Assembly: GCA_946498095.1 (NCBI GenBank)
Contig: CAMMMX010000012.1
Coordinates: 1 to 64,000, forward strand
Length of the DNA: 64,000 bases
Reading direction: 5' to 3'
Source of the DNA: an uncultured Clostridia bacterium
GTDB lineage: Bacteria > Bacillota > Clostridia > Oscillospirales > Ruminococcaceae
The notes beneath the pieces were generated by a model. It had not been told where the DNA came from. It was given only the letters and a program-made list of their open reading frames with translations, and made no database searches. Every line of letters begins with the position of its first letter. Position 1 is the stretch's first letter. Both the position numbers and the translations under genes were made by a program. Shown in pieces: positions 1-8,426 of the stretch.

Positions 1-6
1 AGTAAA

Positions 7-55
7 GCACCCCACTTGTTATTCAGTATATCATACTGTCTAACAAATGGGGTGC
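7..55. repeat. 49-nt near-perfect inverted repeat
   Basis: Arms of 8 bp (gcacccca/tggggtgc), 6 bp (ttgtta/taacaa) and 6 bp (cagtat/atactg) stack with two small mismatches around a 3-nt loop. It lies about 120 bases past the mgtE stop. On the minus strand it is followed only by a weak TTTACT tract, so it may be a terminator or 3' stabilising hairpin of mgtE, or one end of a small mobile element cut by the window edge. Confidence 0.6.
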
Positions 56-175
56 GATTCAATCATATTCGGTTCCTCTTCACTTTATTTGCCGGACTCT
101 TATTTTTACATTGTCCATAAGACAACAGTAGCTGAGAGGTTATGGCATATTTTTTCATCTCAGACATAAGTGTGC
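56..175. other. Intergenic, nothing recognised
   Basis: Non-coding spacer between the inverted repeat and the mgtE stop codon. No gene or clear regulatory site is seen. Confidence 0.5.
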
Positions 176-1525
176 TCACACCCCAAGAATCAACTTGGCA
201 ATCAGGAAGTAGACCACCAGCGAACAGGCGTCGACCAGGGTGGTGATTAATGGCGCTGCCATGATTGCCGGATCAAGTTTCAGCTTTTTCGCCGCAATTG
301 GGAGAAGGCATCCAATACATTTTGCCATAATAACGGTTGCGTATAGGCTCAAACTGACTGTCAAGGCAAAGCCCCAGTCTCCATGGTTCGTAATCAGCAA
401 ACGTGCAACATTGACAGCTGCTAAGCAGGCACCAACCAATATAGCGACGCGAATTTCAATCCACAGCACCTTAAAGACATCCCGTCCGCGTATTTCACCT
501 AAGGCGATTCCGCGAATGACCAGCGTGGAACTCTGCGATCCGGCATTGCCGCCCGTGTCCATCAGCATTGGGATTGCAGCGGTTAGAGCAGGCAGGACGG
601 CCAGCGCGTCCTCAAAACCAGTGATAATAAAACCGGTCAGAGTTGCGGAAACCATTAAGAGCAACAACCAGATGATCCTATGCCGGAAATGCGACCACAC
701 GGAGGTCTTCAGATAAGGCTGTTCTGATGGAGCCAACGCACCCATAATTTCCATGTCTTCCGTATTCTCTTCTTCCAAGACATGAACGACATCATCAATG
801 GTAATAATACCGACCAGCCTTTTTTCGTGGTCAACCACAGGGATGGACGATAGATCGTATTTACGGCAGACGTTGGCAACGTCCTCCTTATCGTCGGTGG
901 TATAAGCAAACTTGGCGTTTGTGTTCATGATATCGCCAATAACAGCAGATGGATCACTGGTCAGCAGTGTTGCGACGGTAACATATCCTAAAAAGACACG
1001 GTTTGGATCGGTAACATAACAGTCGTAAATGGTTTCCTTGTCGACTCCAGTTTTCCGGATCCGGTCAAATGCCTGGGAGACAGTCATTTCCTTTTTCAAA
1101 TCGATGAATTCCGTCGTCATGAGGCTGCCAGCGCTGTCCTGTGGATATTGCAAAATTTGGTTGATGATACTGCGCGTATTGGGATCAGTATTATTCAGTA
1201 TCTTTTTGACCACAGTTGCAGGCATCTCTTCCAACAAATCGACGGTATCGTCGACGAACAGCTCGCTGATAATGCCAGCCACCTCGGCGTCAGTGATAGC
1301 CTCAATGATGTGCTTTTGCATTTCCGGCGACATGTAGACGAAAGCCTCTGCTGCTGTTTCTTTCGGCAGCATCCGGAACAAAAGAACGATGTTCTCCTTG
1401 TCCAACGACTCAAAAAAATCTGCAATATCGACCACATTAAGTTGTGTGAGTTCCTGCTTGAGCAGATGGAACTGTTTGGTTTCTAAAAGCTTCAGGATAT
1501 CCTTTTCTGTGTTGAAGTTTGACAT
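176..1525 (-). CDS. mgtE: Magnesium transporter MgtE
   Basis: Predicted Mg2+-gated Mg2+ channel/transporter of the cytoplasmic membrane, 449 aa, the usual family length. An acidic, helical N domain (about residues 1-130, rich in LLEEMP-type repeats) is followed by a CBS pair (about 135-255; GIITIDDVVHVLEEENTED marks its end) and a C-terminal membrane domain of about five helices starting near residue 285. The PMLMDTGGNAGSQSS segment is the family's signature pore region. Start ATG at 1525 follows AAGGGTG at suitable spacing. It is transcribed alone from a promoter near 1730 through a roughly 200-nt structured leader, which suggests control by RNA structure in addition to protein-level gating by the N/CBS domains. 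Confidence 0.95.
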   Translation of the reverse strand: MSNFNTEKDILKLLETKQFHLLKQELTQLNVVDIADFFESLDKENIVLLFRMLPKETAAEAFVYMSPEMQKHIIEAITDAEVAGIISELFVDDTVDLLEEMPATVVKKILNNTDPNTRSIINQILQYPQDSAGSLMTTEFIDLKKEMTVSQAFDRIRKTGVDKETIYDCYVTDPNRVFLGYVTVATLLTSDPSAVIGDIMNTNAKFAYTTDDKEDVANVCRKYDLSSIPVVDHEKRLVGIITIDDVVHVLEEENTEDMEIMGALAPSEQPYLKTSVWSHFRHRIIWLLLLMVSATLTGFIITGFEDALAVLPALTAAIPMLMDTGGNAGSQSSTLVIRGIALGEIRGRDVFKVLWIEIRVAILVGACLAAVNVARLLITNHGDWGFALTVSLSLYATVIMAKCIGCLLPIAAKKLKLDPAIMAAPLITTLVDACSLVVYFLIAKLILGV

Positions 1526-1720
1526 GACTTATCACCCTTTTCGATAAAATGCCCATATCGATCTAAGGCATGCCTGCCAAATCCGTCTTTCAGGATATCA
1601 AGGGAAGCTTGCCTATGTATGATATGGATGAAATGGTCTTTGCAGCGTGTCCGCATCTTTCATGCTGACACGTTCGGGGAGGGACTCCTTCCATAGGCTC
1701 ACTTCCTTTCAAAGTTTTAC
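1526..1720 (-). promoter_or_regulatory. Structured 5' leader of mgtE (candidate riboregulator)
   Basis: About 195 nt of untranslated leader. A long-range pairing joins GGAAG..GCCTATG (near 1690-1708) to CATAGGC..CTTCC (near 1602-1616). It encloses a hairpin CGTGTC-AGCATGAAAGATGCG-GACACG (about 1645-1672) and a small GGAG/CTCC hairpin. This multibranch layout suits a cis-regulatory RNA for Mg2+ transport. The conserved GGTGAGGCTCCT core of the known M-box was looked for and not found, so the class is unassigned. Confidence 0.45.
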
Positions 1721-1726
1721 TCTCTT

Positions 1727-1754
1727 ATTATAATACATTTTGCGGCAAAGTAAA
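1727..1754 (-). promoter_or_regulatory. Promoter of mgtE
   Basis: On the minus strand: -35 TTTACT (1749-1754), 16-bp spacer, -10 TATAAT (1727-1732). It fits sigma-A and places the RNA start just before the structured leader. Confidence 0.6.
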
Positions 1755-2046
1755 TATTGTCTCTGTAAAAAACCAAATAAATTGCACATTTGATCAAATC
1801 TAATCGTTTTTTTGAGGCCAAAATTATGAAAAGCATATACGTTTGATTGTGGACATATATTGGAATGTGTCTTCTAAGCCACAAGAGAAACAGATGCGGT
1901 CACTTTTCGAATTTTATTTAATCGGATGGAGGTACGCTCCGTTTTTTGCCTTCTACGAATTTATAAACTTGGCTGATTTTAAGCGTTATTTTTTAGAAGA
2001 CAGCCGGATAGTACAAAGGAGAATTTGAGAAAGGGATGGGATATCC
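1755..2046. other. Intergenic region between mgtE and the Ca2+ ATPase
   Basis: AT-rich divergent spacer. It contains a 61-codon open frame (1843-2028) with no recognisable similarity and atypical composition, which I do not call a gene. An AAGGAG at about 2016 and a GAAAGGGA just before 2047 precede the ATPase start. Confidence 0.5.
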
Positions 2047-4827
2047 ATGAAAATTGCGAGGCTTGCGCAGGTGCTGGACGAAGATTTTGAGATTCACAAA
2101 ATGTCGGGAAACGGATTAAGCACCCGGCAGGCGGAGGAAATCTTGAAAACAACAGGGGAAAATTCCCTGCAAGCGAAAAAAAAGTCGAATGCCTTGCGGC
2201 TATTTGCCGGACAATTCAAGGATCTGATGGTTCTGGTACTGCTAGCCTCCACTGTCATATCGGTTTTTATGGGCGATATAACTGAAGCAATCTCCATCAT
2301 TACCATTGTATTCATCAACGCAGTTTTAGGATTCCTGCAGGAATTCCGGACAGAGAAAACGATCGAGATGCTAAAAAAGATGTCGGCGCCGACCGCGCAC
2401 GTGTATCGCGACGGCCAGCTTCAGACAATAGAAGCTTCCCAAATTGTTCCTGGCGACGTGGTAGAAATTGAAGCGGGGGACAAGGTACCGGCCGATTTGC
2501 AGCTTTTGTCTTGCAATCGTTTAGCAGTGGATGAATCCATTTTAACAGGCGAGACAGTTGCAGTTGATAAGGAAAGCTCGCAAACGGAGCATGTTCCAAA
2601 TGAACCGCACCGTTCCGATTTAGCCTACATGGGAACCATCGTGACTACCGGTAACGGGCGGGGAAGGGTAATTGCGACGGGGATGCGTACTCAGATGGGG
2701 CAGGTCGCGTCCATGCTGGATGACATTCAGGAAGAGGACACGCCGTTACAAAAACGTCTGGGAGAACTGGGAAAAATTATCGTAATCGGCTGCCTGGTCA
2801 TCTGTGTGATTGTTACGATCACAGGCATAATCAAGGGAGAAGAATTCTATAACATGCTGATTACCGGTATTTCGCTGGGTGTTGCGGCAATCCCCGAAGG
2901 TCTACCAGCAACGGTGACGATAGCGCTGGCGCTTGCTGTCCGTCGAATGCTCAAACATAAGGCGCTGGTACGGAAACTGAACGCGGTTGAGACGCTGGGA
3001 TGTGCCAGCGTAATCTGCACAGATAAGACCGGAACCCTGACGGAGAACAAGATGACAGTCAAAACAGCGGTCACGGCTTCGGATGTTTTCCAGGTAACAG
3101 GAAACGGTTATCAGATTGCTGGTGCTTTCGAATCGGATGGACGGATCGCTAGGGTGTCAACGGACGATGTCTTGCAGCGGATGTTGCACATTGGTATCTT
3201 GTGTAACCATTCCGAGGTTTACGCGCCTCAGCAGGGAGGAAACCGTAATCGGGAGGTCAATAGTACCCGTGGCGAATACCGGGTCAGCGGCGATCCGACC
3301 GAAGTGGCGCTGCTGATTGCGGCAGGAAAAGCGAACATATCGCGCCAAGAACTGTCAGGTTCCTACACACTGCTCAACGAGCTGCCATTTGACAGCCGGC
3401 GCAAATGCATGAGCGTACAATTGACCGATCGAAAAGGAATATGCTATTCGTACGTGAAAGGCGCCTTTGATGTGCTGCTGAAGCGTTGTACGCAGGTTTT
3501 GACACCGGAAGGTGTTCGTCCGATGACGCCTTCGATGCTGGATTACTTCCGGCGGGAAAGCGAGAAGATGGCGCAGGGAGCGCTTCGTGTTCTGGCCTTT
3601 GCCTATAAGCAGCTGGGGGGGACCTCCTTTACAGAATCAGAATGTGAGAACGGACTGATTTTCGTCGGCCTGATGGGGATGTCCGATCCACCGAAAGCAG
3701 GTGTCAAACGTGCGGTTCGGACGTGCCAAAAGGCAGGAATCAAAGCGGTGATGATCACTGGTGATTATAAGCTAACGGCCTGTGCGATCGGTAAGGAAAT
3801 CGGCATTTATCATAAGGGGGATCTGGTTGTAACAGGGGAAGAGCTGGCGCAGATGGATGATGCGCAACTCGATGCCTGTATCGGACGCATCAGCGTCTTT
3901 GCGCGGGTCAATCCCTCTGACAAGCTCCGTATTGTACGTGCATTTAAGAGAAAAGGGCATATCGTCGCCATGACAGGGGATGGGGTAAACGATGCACCGT
4001 CGATCAAGGAAGCGGACGTAGGCGTATCCATGGGTATCAGCGGTACCGATGTTGCAAAGGAAGCTTCGGATATCATTCTAACCGACGACAATTTTGCCAC
4101 ACTGGTCTCCGCGGTTGAACAAGGCCGCGTCATTTACAGTAACATCCGTAAGTTCATCCGATACCTCCTGTCATGTAATATCGGTGAAGTCATAACGATG
4201 TTTGTCGGCATCCTAATGGGGATGCCGGTGGTCCTGCTGCCCATTCAGATTCTACTGGTCAATCTAGCCACCGACGGATTGCCGGCTATCGCTCTTGGTT
4301 TTGAGCCGGCGGAAAAGGGGATTATGTCGCGCCGCCCGCGCCGTCCTGATGAAAGCATCTTTTCTGGAGGGCTGCTTTCCAAAATCATTTTTCGCGGCCT
4401 TTTGATCGGGTTAACGACACTTGGCGTATTTGTCATGTTTCTCAACAGTACGCATGATGTGTCCACTGCCCGGACTGGTGCATTTCTCACCTTGGTTATG
4501 ACGCAGCTCATTCATGTGTTTGAGTGCAAATGCGAGGACAGGAGCATCTTCACCATACCGGTGTGGAATAATCTGAAGTTGATTGGTGCGGTGCTGGTAT
4601 CCATTATTGTGATGCTTTGCGTTATTTATATCCCGGTTTTGCAGCCGGTGTTCCATACAGTAGCGTTAACGGGTAAGCAAGTGGGGAGCGTATTCGTTTT
4701 TTCCATGCTTGTCCCGATTGGAAGCGCATTGTTTCATTTTATTGGTAGAAAACAACATTCAAGGACGGAAGCCCGGTTCGGAAGTGGTGATGGCGTCGGC
4801 GATTTCCCGGAAGACAGGGCCCGCTGA
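2047..4827 (+). CDS. Calcium-transporting P-type ATPase (P2A/PMCA-like)
   Basis: Cation pump of the plasma membrane that couples ATP hydrolysis to Ca2+ export, 926 aa. Visible in order: N-terminal cation ATPase domain with the RQAEEIL..TGENSL motif, two helices (about 55-95), actuator domain with LTGE, helices 3-4 with the PEGLP motif (about 285-290), phosphorylation motif CTDKTGTLT with catalytic D326, nucleotide-binding domain (about 390-520), hinge motif TGDGVNDAP (D645) and a six-helix C-terminal membrane domain. PEGLP and DGLPAIALG favour Ca2+ over Na+/K+. The gene stands alone; the last 23 codons run into the antisense 3' end of the convergent PBP gene, so the extreme C-terminus is probably non-essential. 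Mn2+ transport cannot be excluded. Confidence 0.92.
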   Translation: MKIARLAQVLDEDFEIHKMSGNGLSTRQAEEILKTTGENSLQAKKKSNALRLFAGQFKDLMVLVLLASTVISVFMGDITEAISIITIVFINAVLGFLQEFRTEKTIEMLKKMSAPTAHVYRDGQLQTIEASQIVPGDVVEIEAGDKVPADLQLLSCNRLAVDESILTGETVAVDKESSQTEHVPNEPHRSDLAYMGTIVTTGNGRGRVIATGMRTQMGQVASMLDDIQEEDTPLQKRLGELGKIIVIGCLVICVIVTITGIIKGEEFYNMLITGISLGVAAIPEGLPATVTIALALAVRRMLKHKALVRKLNAVETLGCASVICTDKTGTLTENKMTVKTAVTASDVFQVTGNGYQIAGAFESDGRIARVSTDDVLQRMLHIGILCNHSEVYAPQQGGNRNREVNSTRGEYRVSGDPTEVALLIAAGKANISRQELSGSYTLLNELPFDSRRKCMSVQLTDRKGICYSYVKGAFDVLLKRCTQVLTPEGVRPMTPSMLDYFRRESEKMAQGALRVLAFAYKQLGGTSFTESECENGLIFVGLMGMSDPPKAGVKRAVRTCQKAGIKAVMITGDYKLTACAIGKEIGIYHKGDLVVTGEELAQMDDAQLDACIGRISVFARVNPSDKLRIVRAFKRKGHIVAMTGDGVNDAPSIKEADVGVSMGISGTDVAKEASDIILTDDNFATLVSAVEQGRVIYSNIRKFIRYLLSCNIGEVITMFVGILMGMPVVLLPIQILLVNLATDGLPAIALGFEPAEKGIMSRRPRRPDESIFSGGLLSKIIFRGLLIGLTTLGVFVMFLNSTHDVSTARTGAFLTLVMTQLIHVFECKCEDRSIFTIPVWNNLKLIGAVLVSIIVMLCVIYIPVLQPVFHTVALTGKQVGSVFVFSMLVPIGSALFHFIGRKQHSRTEARFGSGDGVGDFPEDRAR

Positions 4828-6378
4828 TGAGATTCCGGACTTTGCCTCCTCAGCCATGACAGTGACGACGTATTTCGGTTCTTCAGCGGGGAAAAAGCCG
4901 GTGAACCAGCCGGTCAGTATTTCGTTTCCGTCTTTGTCGGTCATGCCGGTTTGAGCTGTACCGGTTTTCCCTCCTGCAGTACTATGGACAGGGTGTAGGC
5001 GGGCATCGTTGTCATGGTCGACTGCATAAATCAACATGTCTTTCAGCGTTTCGGCCGTCTGCGCGGACATAATCTGGCGTGTGACGGCCGATTCCGCATA
5101 CGGGGACATCTTTCCATCCACATCGACGGTTCCTTTTACCAGCGAAGCTTCTGTTAATTTGCCGCGGTTCAGGATAGCACCTACCAGCTGGTTGACCTGC
5201 AGCGGGGTAGCGCTCAGCTTGCCTTGTCCGAATGCGAGGTTGGCTTTTTCTGCGGGGTTGACGAGATCGTAAATGGTAGGAAGTGTCCCCTTCGCGGTAA
5301 ACAGGGATGGCGCAAGCTGCGTCTGTTTGCCAAAACCTGCGTTGAGAGCAGTATAAAGCAGTGTGGAGCTGTCCAGCTGGCTGAGGGAAAGATGGATAAA
5401 ATAAGGGTTGCAGGATACGTTCATTGCATCGCGCATATCCAGTTTGCCATGTCCCTCTAAATCGTGACATTTAAAAACTTGATCCATAACTGAAATGGAT
5501 CCGGTGCAGGTGTAGCTGAAATCGCTACTCACGCCGCTGTCAAGGGCGACGGCGGCGGTAATCAGTTTAAAGACAGAACCAAGGTTGTATGCGGAGATGC
5601 AGCGATTTATCATAGGTTTGTTGGTTTCATCGGTCACGCTGGCGGAGAGGTGATTGGGGGAGTAGTCGGGAAAGCTGGCCATTGCCTTGATTTCCCCCGT
5701 ATAAGGGTCGGTGACAACGATAGCTCCTCTGGAAAGGTGTTTGTTTCCAACCTCTTCACAAATTTCCTGGATGGCCGTGTCAATGGTTGTAACGACGCCC
5801 TGAGTAGGCAGTTCCTGTACGTTCACCAGAGGCTTTTGATGCGGCAGAGGCGCACGCAGCGCGTCTACCGCGTAGGTAACGCTCGTTTGAGCAGTTACCT
5901 CGGACAGCAATTCGTCATAGGATTTTTCCAACCCGCTAACACCTTTTTTCGTGTAGTCGGTATAACCAATCAAATGTGCAGCCAGCTGATTGTCGGCATA
6001 ACGCTGTGGCGTTTCCAGGATGGTTACGCCGTCGGAATCGATGGCGTTTTTCGTCACCTCTATCAGGAAGGGCAGACGTTTTTCCACGTTTTCCAGGTAG
6101 GTGTCCCGATCTTCAGACTTAATGTATTGTAACACGACGCTGTGGTTGCACACGGTCGGATTGATGGCTGCAATGTAGTGCGACGTTGTATACAGCAGGG
6201 GCTGGAGATTGGTGTCGTATATTTGGCCCCGGGCGGCGGGCAGATTCAGTGTATACTGAGATTGCCGCTGTGCGGCGGCGGCAAAGCTGTTGTTGGTAGA
6301 AATGGTAAGCAGACGTAGATACAGAAGGGTAAAGCAGACTACCACCGCAGTAAAGACAGCTACAAGACGCTTCCACAT
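4759..6378 (-). CDS. Class B penicillin-binding protein (PBP2/SpoVD/FtsI-like transpeptidase)
   Basis: Peptidoglycan D,D-transpeptidase acting outside the membrane, 539 aa. One N-terminal anchor helix (residues 5-25), a dimerisation domain beginning at the conserved RGQIYD, and a transpeptidase domain with the three active-site motifs SVFK (Ser about 267), SCN (about 322) and KTG (about 471). No PASTA repeats follow, unlike SpoVD or PBP2x of many relatives, so it could be a sporulation or accessory division transpeptidase. The start was set at ATG 6378, which has GAGGAGG eight bases upstream; an in-frame ATG at 6462 lacks this and would put about 28 polar residues before the helix. The 3' end overlaps the convergent ATPase gene by 69 bp. 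Confidence 0.9.
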   Translation of the reverse strand: MWKRLVAVFTAVVVCFTLLYLRLLTISTNNSFAAAAQRQSQYTLNLPAARGQIYDTNLQPLLYTTSHYIAAINPTVCNHSVVLQYIKSEDRDTYLENVEKRLPFLIEVTKNAIDSDGVTILETPQRYADNQLAAHLIGYTDYTKKGVSGLEKSYDELLSEVTAQTSVTYAVDALRAPLPHQKPLVNVQELPTQGVVTTIDTAIQEICEEVGNKHLSRGAIVVTDPYTGEIKAMASFPDYSPNHLSASVTDETNKPMINRCISAYNLGSVFKLITAAVALDSGVSSDFSYTCTGSISVMDQVFKCHDLEGHGKLDMRDAMNVSCNPYFIHLSLSQLDSSTLLYTALNAGFGKQTQLAPSLFTAKGTLPTIYDLVNPAEKANLAFGQGKLSATPLQVNQLVGAILNRGKLTEASLVKGTVDVDGKMSPYAESAVTRQIMSAQTAETLKDMLIYAVDHDNDARLHPVHSTAGGKTGTAQTGMTDKDGNEILTGWFTGFFPAEEPKYVVTVMAEEAKSGISSAGPVFREIADAITTSEPGFRP

Positions 6379-6578
6379 AGGATCATCCTCCTCTTTTCTT
6401 TCAGTTTTATATTTCCACCCTTTGGGCAAAATAAACCCTTGTAAGCAGGAGGCGTCTTGCACCCTTCGTACACATGCGGTATAATAACTTCAAACGTATG
6501 GAAAGCCACCCTTTCAATGAAAGGAGTACATTGCTGAAACCGGATACGTCAAACCGCTGCGAAAAAAGGAGAGATCGT

Positions 6579-7946
6579 ATGGCCAAACGGGAGATAGGAG
6601 GTTGGATACTCCCTATACCGGTGGACAGGCTGCTGAAGAGGTTGCATGACGCTGGGTATGAGGCATATCTGGTGGGAGGGTGCGTCCGGGATTGCATACT
6701 GGGGCGTGCCGTCAATGACTATGATGTGGCAACAGTTGCGCTCCCGGAGCAGGTGAAGGCCTGTTTTGCTAAGGAAAAGGTTTTGGAAACTGGAATTCGT
6801 CATGGGACGGTTACCGTTGTCCTGGAGGGGATGGCGCTGGAAGTAACGACCTACCGTATCGATGGGGATTACGCCGACGGAAGACGTCCGGATTCTGTGA
6901 CGTTTACCAGTCACCTCATACAGGATCTCAGCCGCCGTGATTTTACCATCAACGCCATGGCGTATCATCCCAGGGAGGGACTGGTCGATCCTTTTGGCGG
7001 ATGGGCCGATTTACAGGCGAAAACGATTCGGTGTGTTGGTGTACCGCAGACGCGTTTTGAGGAGGATGCCTTGCGTATCCTGCGTGCGCTGCGTTTTGCT
7101 TCTCAACTCTCCTTTGCCCTGGATGTGGATACCGCTGATGCTGTACATTCATTGTGCGGACGTCTGCCCTGTATCGCGCGGGAACGCGTTCAGACGGAGC
7201 TCGTCAAGCTGCTGGTGGGAAAAGAAGCCGGACAAGTGCTGCTTGGTTATTCCGACGTTATCTGTACCGCAATACCACAGCTAAAGCCGTCAATTGGGTT
7301 TGCGCATGACAATCCTCACCACCGCTATGATGTCTGGACACACACCTGCCAGACGGTTGCACTTTGCGGGGAAGATCCGGTCGTGCGGCTGGCGGCACTG
7401 CTTCATGATGTAGGAAAGCCGTTTTGCTTTTCCAGGGATGAGAATGGGATGGGGCATTTTTATGGACATGCTGCCCAAAGCGTGGAAATTGCTTCCGATA
7501 TCATGAAAACGCTTCGGTTTGACAGCAAAACCATCCATGAGGTGGAAACGCTGATCCGTTGGCATGATGTCCCTATCGTGCCAACGGAAAAATCGGTCCG
7601 GCGGTGGCTTGCACGGATCGGGGTACAACAGCTGCGTCGCCTTTTAGATTTAAAGAAAGCCGATCTGCTTGCTACGGGTACCAGGAGACACGAGGATCCG
7701 CAGGTACAGCAGTTGGATACCATTGCATCCCTTGCAGAGCAAAACGCGACAACGTGCCTGACGTTGCGCCAGTTGCATGTGGATGGGAACGATCTCATTC
7801 GGCTGGGTTTTCTCCCTGGCAGACTGCTCGGAGACACATTGCAGCGTCTTTTGCAGGAAGTGATGGATGGAGACTGCGTCAACAAAAAAGAAGCCCTGTG
7901 TATGAGGGCACAGGAGCTTCTGATAGAGAAGGAGGAAACGATTTGA
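6579..7946 (+). CDS. cca: CCA-adding tRNA nucleotidyltransferase
   Basis: Adds or repairs the 3'-terminal CCA of tRNAs without a template, 455 aa. The class II polymerase head is clear: LVGGCVRDCILG (GGxVRD, about residue 27) followed by NDYDVAT with the metal-binding DxD, then RRDFTINAMAY and EEDALRILRALRFA, the latter from the tRNA-binding neck. A C-terminal HD domain (LLHDVGKP, then GHFYGHAAQS) is characteristic of the HD-containing CCA enzymes of Firmicutes. The start was chosen at ATG 6579 behind AAGGAGA; upstream in-frame codons to 6474 look untranslated. It converges on the DUF1540 gene. Confidence 0.93.
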   Translation: MAKREIGGWILPIPVDRLLKRLHDAGYEAYLVGGCVRDCILGRAVNDYDVATVALPEQVKACFAKEKVLETGIRHGTVTVVLEGMALEVTTYRIDGDYADGRRPDSVTFTSHLIQDLSRRDFTINAMAYHPREGLVDPFGGWADLQAKTIRCVGVPQTRFEEDALRILRALRFASQLSFALDVDTADAVHSLCGRLPCIARERVQTELVKLLVGKEAGQVLLGYSDVICTAIPQLKPSIGFAHDNPHHRYDVWTHTCQTVALCGEDPVVRLAALLHDVGKPFCFSRDENGMGHFYGHAAQSVEIASDIMKTLRFDSKTIHEVETLIRWHDVPIVPTEKSVRRWLARIGVQQLRRLLDLKKADLLATGTRRHEDPQVQQLDTIASLAEQNATTCLTLRQLHVDGNDLIRLGFLPGRLLGDTLQRLLQEVMDGDCVNKKEALCMRAQELLIEKEETI

Positions 7947-7979
7947 TGGGAGACTGCTTCGTTGAAATGGCAAGGCAGC

Positions 7980-8306
7980 TTATTGATAATCGTGGAAGGT
8001 GGTACATTCGGTGTCGGTTTTGCAACTTGCGCCTTTGCCGCTGATGTCAATTTGCTCTGCGTGGCAGCGGTTGTTTTCATTATACTGACAGTTACGTGCG
8101 GTACAAGCCACTTCGAGCGAGGTGTCCGGTACCGTAAATTGGAACGCACTGTTCTGGGCGGCCGCATCGCTTTTGGTACAGTAGGAATGGCAGCAGGTTT
8201 CATGGGAGTTTTCTGCATGAGTGCCGTGGACCTGAATTTTTGGCAGGCAGCAGCATTGTGATTGGTTATATGCGCAGCTGGTTACACTGCACCCCAATTT
8301 GGTCAT
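7980..8306 (-). CDS. Cysteine-rich DUF1540 protein (two domains)
   Basis: A 108-aa protein with 16 cysteines and two copies of the DUF1540 pattern: CSVTSCAYNQSQCCCLPKIQVHG near the N-terminus and CTARNCQYNENNRCHAEQIDISG near residues 68-90, each ending with a further Cys-rich piece. Such proteins are widespread in Clostridia, have no established function, and probably bind a metal through the spaced Cys residues. AAAGGA lies nine bases before ATG 8306. It is transcribed alone, convergent with cca. The repeated, regularly spaced Cys pattern on this strand argues that it, and not the open frame on the other strand, is the gene. Confidence 0.85.
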   Translation of the reverse strand: MTKLGCSVTSCAYNQSQCCCLPKIQVHGTHAENSHETCCHSYCTKSDAAAQNSAFQFTVPDTSLEVACTARNCQYNENNRCHAEQIDISGKGASCKTDTECTTFHDYQ

Positions 8307-8370
8307 ATTCCTTCATCCTTTCGATTCTACGGGCTTAGCAAGCCAGTAGCGGTTTGTGACGGGCAGTGCA

Positions 8371-8422
8371 CAAAAAAGGACACCGCCATCCAGCCTTAGT
8401 GTGGGCGGATGACGGCGCCTTT
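8371..8422 (-). terminator. Terminator of the D,D-carboxypeptidase gene
   Basis: On the minus strand a long GC-rich stem (GGCGCCGTCATCCGCCC pairing with GGCTGGATGGCGGTGTCC, imperfect) ends in CCTTTTTT, just past the stop at 8427. Confidence 0.8.
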
Positions 8423-8426
8423 ATTC

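Noticed and set aside
1526-1720. M-box (ykoK) riboswitch for mgtE
   Set aside because: The conserved GGTGAGGCTCCT core and the downstream GCTTGTCCTATGCC stretch are absent, although partial resemblance (GTGAGCCTATGG) was noted.
1843-2028. 61-codon open frame upstream of the Ca2+ ATPase
   Set aside because: No ribosome binding site, no recognisable similarity, AT-rich intergenic composition.
7962-8261. Plus-strand open frame opposite the DUF1540 gene
   Set aside because: Its sequence is the antisense of the conserved Cys repeats; the minus-strand reading has the family pattern and a good start.
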